From: Clostridia bacterium
Lineage (GTDB): Bacteria > Bacillota > Clostridia > Oscillospirales > CAG-272
Direction: 5' to 3'
Assembly: GCA_024408015.1 (NCBI GenBank)
Contig: JAKSVJ010000061.1
Coordinates: 1-7,101, forward strand
DNA: 7,101 nucleotides
The notes below the pieces were generated by a model. The model did no database searches, had not been told where the DNA came from, and saw only the letters and a list, made by a program, of their open reading frames with translations. Below are positions 5,026-7,101 of the stretch, one piece after another. Both the position numbers and the translations under genes were made by a program. The stretch's first letter is position 1. Each line of letters opens with the position of its first letter.

Positions 5026-7101
5026 TTAAATTATAGAAATTGTGAAGTTTTGGTGGATCATCTTATCCTTGAAAATATATTTGTCAAGAGGTCTTGGTCC
5101 ACAGCTATTTGATCCAACACCATTTTGCTTGTGGTTAATGATAAGATATGTGTTCTTATCTTTTGAAAGTTCATGAACGTGAGTTACGTCTTCAAGTTCA
5201 TACAAGCTGTGATGAAGTGCTGAGAAATCAAATTGACCAGTAACTTTTATTGTTGCAAAATTTGATGTCAATGTTGCATATTCACAGTTAATGTGGTTTC
5301 CACATTCTTGTGGTTTAATCATTGGAACAAATTCGTCTGTTACTGTTGATGTATACTTGCCATATTTAACATGATTACAGAAGTCAGAATAACATGAATA
5401 TGGACCCATACCAAAGTACTCAAGGTCTTCAAATCCTTCTCTAAGGCTCATCATCAAAGCAACTCTTGGGAAACTCTTGAGAGTGTTCTTATCAGGCTGA
5501 ATACCATTTAGATCAACATTAATTCCATCAATTGAGAATGTATATGTAATTGAAACTACATATAATGGAAGTTCAGAAATAGCTGAGAAAGCACCGTTAA
5601 CTGTAACAACTACACTTTCTACACCAACTTCAGTTGTCACAGAAGTTACATGAAGTCTAGCAAGTCTTGTATAGTGTTCGTTCCAGTTGCGTTTTTCATT
5701 CATATCATTATCCATAGGTGCTCTATGGAAGATCCATGAAGTTGGTGAAACAAGAATATCTCTGCCATTTTTAATAACTGATGTAATTACACCTTTTGAT
5801 TTATCAAACATGTAGATGATGCCATTAACATTCATTGTCAATGTGCGATTATTTTCTTCAACAGTAATAACGCCTCCAGACAAGTTTTGTTCAATTGGCT
5901 CTTCTTCTCTATCGATTTCAACCTCGAACTGAGCCCAAGCAGCAACATCTTCAGCCTTAGCATAAGCATTGTCTTTCTTATATGTTGCAGTGAGTTCAAG
6001 GAATGTTCTTCCCTTTGTTACTTGAGGGAATTCGGTAATAAGATATGTGACACTATCATGTGGGCCAATATTAGCATCAATAATTCCTGCTGATAATTCT
6101 TTGCCGTTTGAAACAAATGCGTATCTAACATTAAATATCGATGTTGAAGTGAAATCCATTGTGTTTGTCAATGTAATATTTCCATCAACATATGAGAATC
6201 TGATAGGTTGGATTGCTTTCTTGAGAGAAAGAAGACCAAGATGTGGTTTTCTGTCTGGGAAGTTCAAGCCATCAACACAGAAGTTACCATCATGAGGCTT
6301 ATCTCCAAAGTCACCACCATATAAGTATGCTCGTTTGTCATCTCTGTATACAGCATGGTCAGCCCATTCCCAAACGCATCCGCCCATAAGTCTAGGATAC
6401 TTGTATATTGTTTCCCAATATTCTTCAAGGCTTCCTGGTCCCATACCCATTGCATGGCCATATTCACACATGAAGAATGGTCTTGTTCTCTTGTCTTCGT
6501 TCTTACCTGCTTCTTCAAGTCCATCTGTTGCCCAATACATTGTTGATACTACATCAACGCATGGATCTACATCTTCAACTGAAGGTCTTGGCTCGATCCA
6601 TCTTCTTGGAGATGTTGTACCTTCGTAATGAACAGGTCTCTTATCACGTGACTTAATATATTCACTCATTGCCTTGTGGTTGTCGCCGAAATGGCTTTCG
6701 TTACCCAAAGACCACATAACAATACTTGTGCTATTTTTATCTCTTTCAAAAGTGCGCTTAATTCTATCGATGAACGCATCTCTCCATAATGGGTTTCCGG
6801 AAATTGCAAAACTTGGATCAATACCCTTGTATACACGTTCCAAACCATGTGTTTCAAGGTCACATTCGTCAATAACATAAAGGCCAAGTTCGTCACACAT
6901 CTCCAACATTTGAGGACATGGTGGATAGTGAGAAAATCTTACAGCGTTAAGGTTATTTTGTTTCATCAAAAGAAGGTCATTTCGCATTTGCTCACCTGTC
7001 ATATACCAACCTGTTTTTGGATCAGTATCATGATGGTTAACGCCCTTGATTTTGATTGTTCTACCATTTACCAAGAACAATGTATTATCAATAGAAACAT
7101 C
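5026..7101 (-). CDS. lacZ: Beta-galactosidase, GH2 LacZ/EbgA type, N-terminal part outside window
   Basis: It hydrolyses terminal beta-galactosides such as lactose. The frame is open at the window edge: 691 codons are visible, beginning DVSIDNTLFLVNGRTIKIKG inside the protein, and roughly the first third is missing. Residues below count from that first D. The TIM barrel contains FSHYPP (His58) and the metal-site segment DECDLETHG (Glu83, His85). The acid/base Glu135 is in WSLGNES (codon 6699-6697), and the nucleophile Glu213 is in CEYGHAMG (codon 6465-6463). GGCVWEWADHAVY and DGNFCVDGLNFPDRKPH follow. An Ig-like domain covers about 298-400. The small-chain domain covers about 405-691, with RAPMDND (460-466), YFGMGP (562-567), PQECGN (597-602) and GVGSNSCGP (661-669). 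All catalytic residues are intact. The usual AMGNSxG reads AMGMGPG. Any signal peptide and the promoter lie outside the window; specificity beyond beta-galactosides cannot be read. Confidence 0.96.
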   Translation of the reverse strand, partial: DVSIDNTLFLVNGRTIKIKGVNHHDTDPKTGWYMTGEQMRNDLLLMKQNNLNAVRFSHYPPCPQMLEMCDELGLYVIDECDLETHGLERVYKGIDPSFAISGNPLWRDAFIDRIKRTFERDKNSTSIVMWSLGNESHFGDNHKAMSEYIKSRDKRPVHYEGTTSPRRWIEPRPSVEDVDPCVDVVSTMYWATDGLEEAGKNEDKRTRPFFMCEYGHAMGMGPGSLEEYWETIYKYPRLMGGCVWEWADHAVYRDDKRAYLYGGDFGDKPHDGNFCVDGLNFPDRKPHLGLLSLKKAIQPIRFSYVDGNITLTNTMDFTSTSIFNVRYAFVSNGKELSAGIIDANIGPHDSVTYLITEFPQVTKGRTFLELTATYKKDNAYAKAEDVAAWAQFEVEIDREEEPIEQNLSGGVITVEENNRTLTMNVNGIIYMFDKSKGVITSVIKNGRDILVSPTSWIFHRAPMDNDMNEKRNWNEHYTRLARLHVTSVTTEVGVESVVVTVNGAFSAISELPLYVVSITYTFSIDGINVDLNGIQPDKNTLKSFPRVALMMSLREGFEDLEYFGMGPYSCYSDFCNHVKYGKYTSTVTDEFVPMIKPQECGNHINCEYATLTSNFATIKVTGQFDFSALHHSLYELEDVTHVHELSKDKNTYLIINHKQNGVGSNSCGPRPLDKYIFKDKMIHQNFTISII

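Noticed and set aside
5887..6896. Overlapping frames on both strands inside lacZ
   Set aside because: The lacZ frame is continuous with all catalytic motifs; the others are shadows without start signals.
1..7101. CRISPR array, insertion sequence, toxin-antitoxin or phage-related system
   Set aside because: No spaced direct repeats, transposase, terminal inverted repeats or toxin-like small gene pair are visible; the content is core genes plus lacZ.

Overview
The window is a low-GC chromosomal stretch with every supported gene on the minus strand. It has clostridial features: a YidC without a large N-terminal extracytoplasmic domain or lipobox, a KhpB/Jag protein, strong AGGAGG-type ribosome binding sites and a GH2 beta-galactosidase of the type common in gut Lachnospiraceae. 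Placing it in Lachnospiraceae or a nearby Clostridia family is inference from protein style, not from a search.

Layout in transcription order (high to low coordinates): (1) 7101-5026, the C-terminal two thirds of a LacZ-type beta-galactosidase, cut at its 5' side by the window edge. (2) 5025-4834, an AT-rich spacer with a 10-bp inverted repeat just after lacZ and a near-perfect sigma-A promoter for rpmH, whose -10 lies inside a second inverted repeat. (3) 4833-457, the conserved block rpmH - rnpA - yidD - yidC - jag - mnmE, with an attenuator-type terminator between rpmH and rnpA, start/stop overlaps at rnpA/yidD and yidD/yidC, a weaker hairpin between jag and mnmE, and a strong intrinsic terminator after mnmE. 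(4) 388-270, a consensus promoter driving tRNA-Gly(GCC) with an encoded CCA. (5) 244-1, a small two-helix membrane protein starting 25 nt after the tRNA and running off the window.

The block joins ribosome assembly (L34), tRNA 5' maturation (RnpA), membrane protein insertion (YidD, YidC), RNA binding linked to envelope and division control (Jag/KhpB), and tRNA wobble-uridine modification (MnmE). All six products look intact. The usual outer neighbours are absent: neither dnaA/oriC is next to rpmH nor mnmG (gidA) next to mnmE; lacZ and a tRNA unit occupy those places.

I found no undescribed defence, mobile or biosynthetic system. The items worth a second look are small: the symmetrical element on the rpmH -10, the tRNA/membrane-protein arrangement, the broken synteny, a YidC with Lys at the groove-Arg position and an enlarged outer loop, and an RnpA with RTR in place of RNR.
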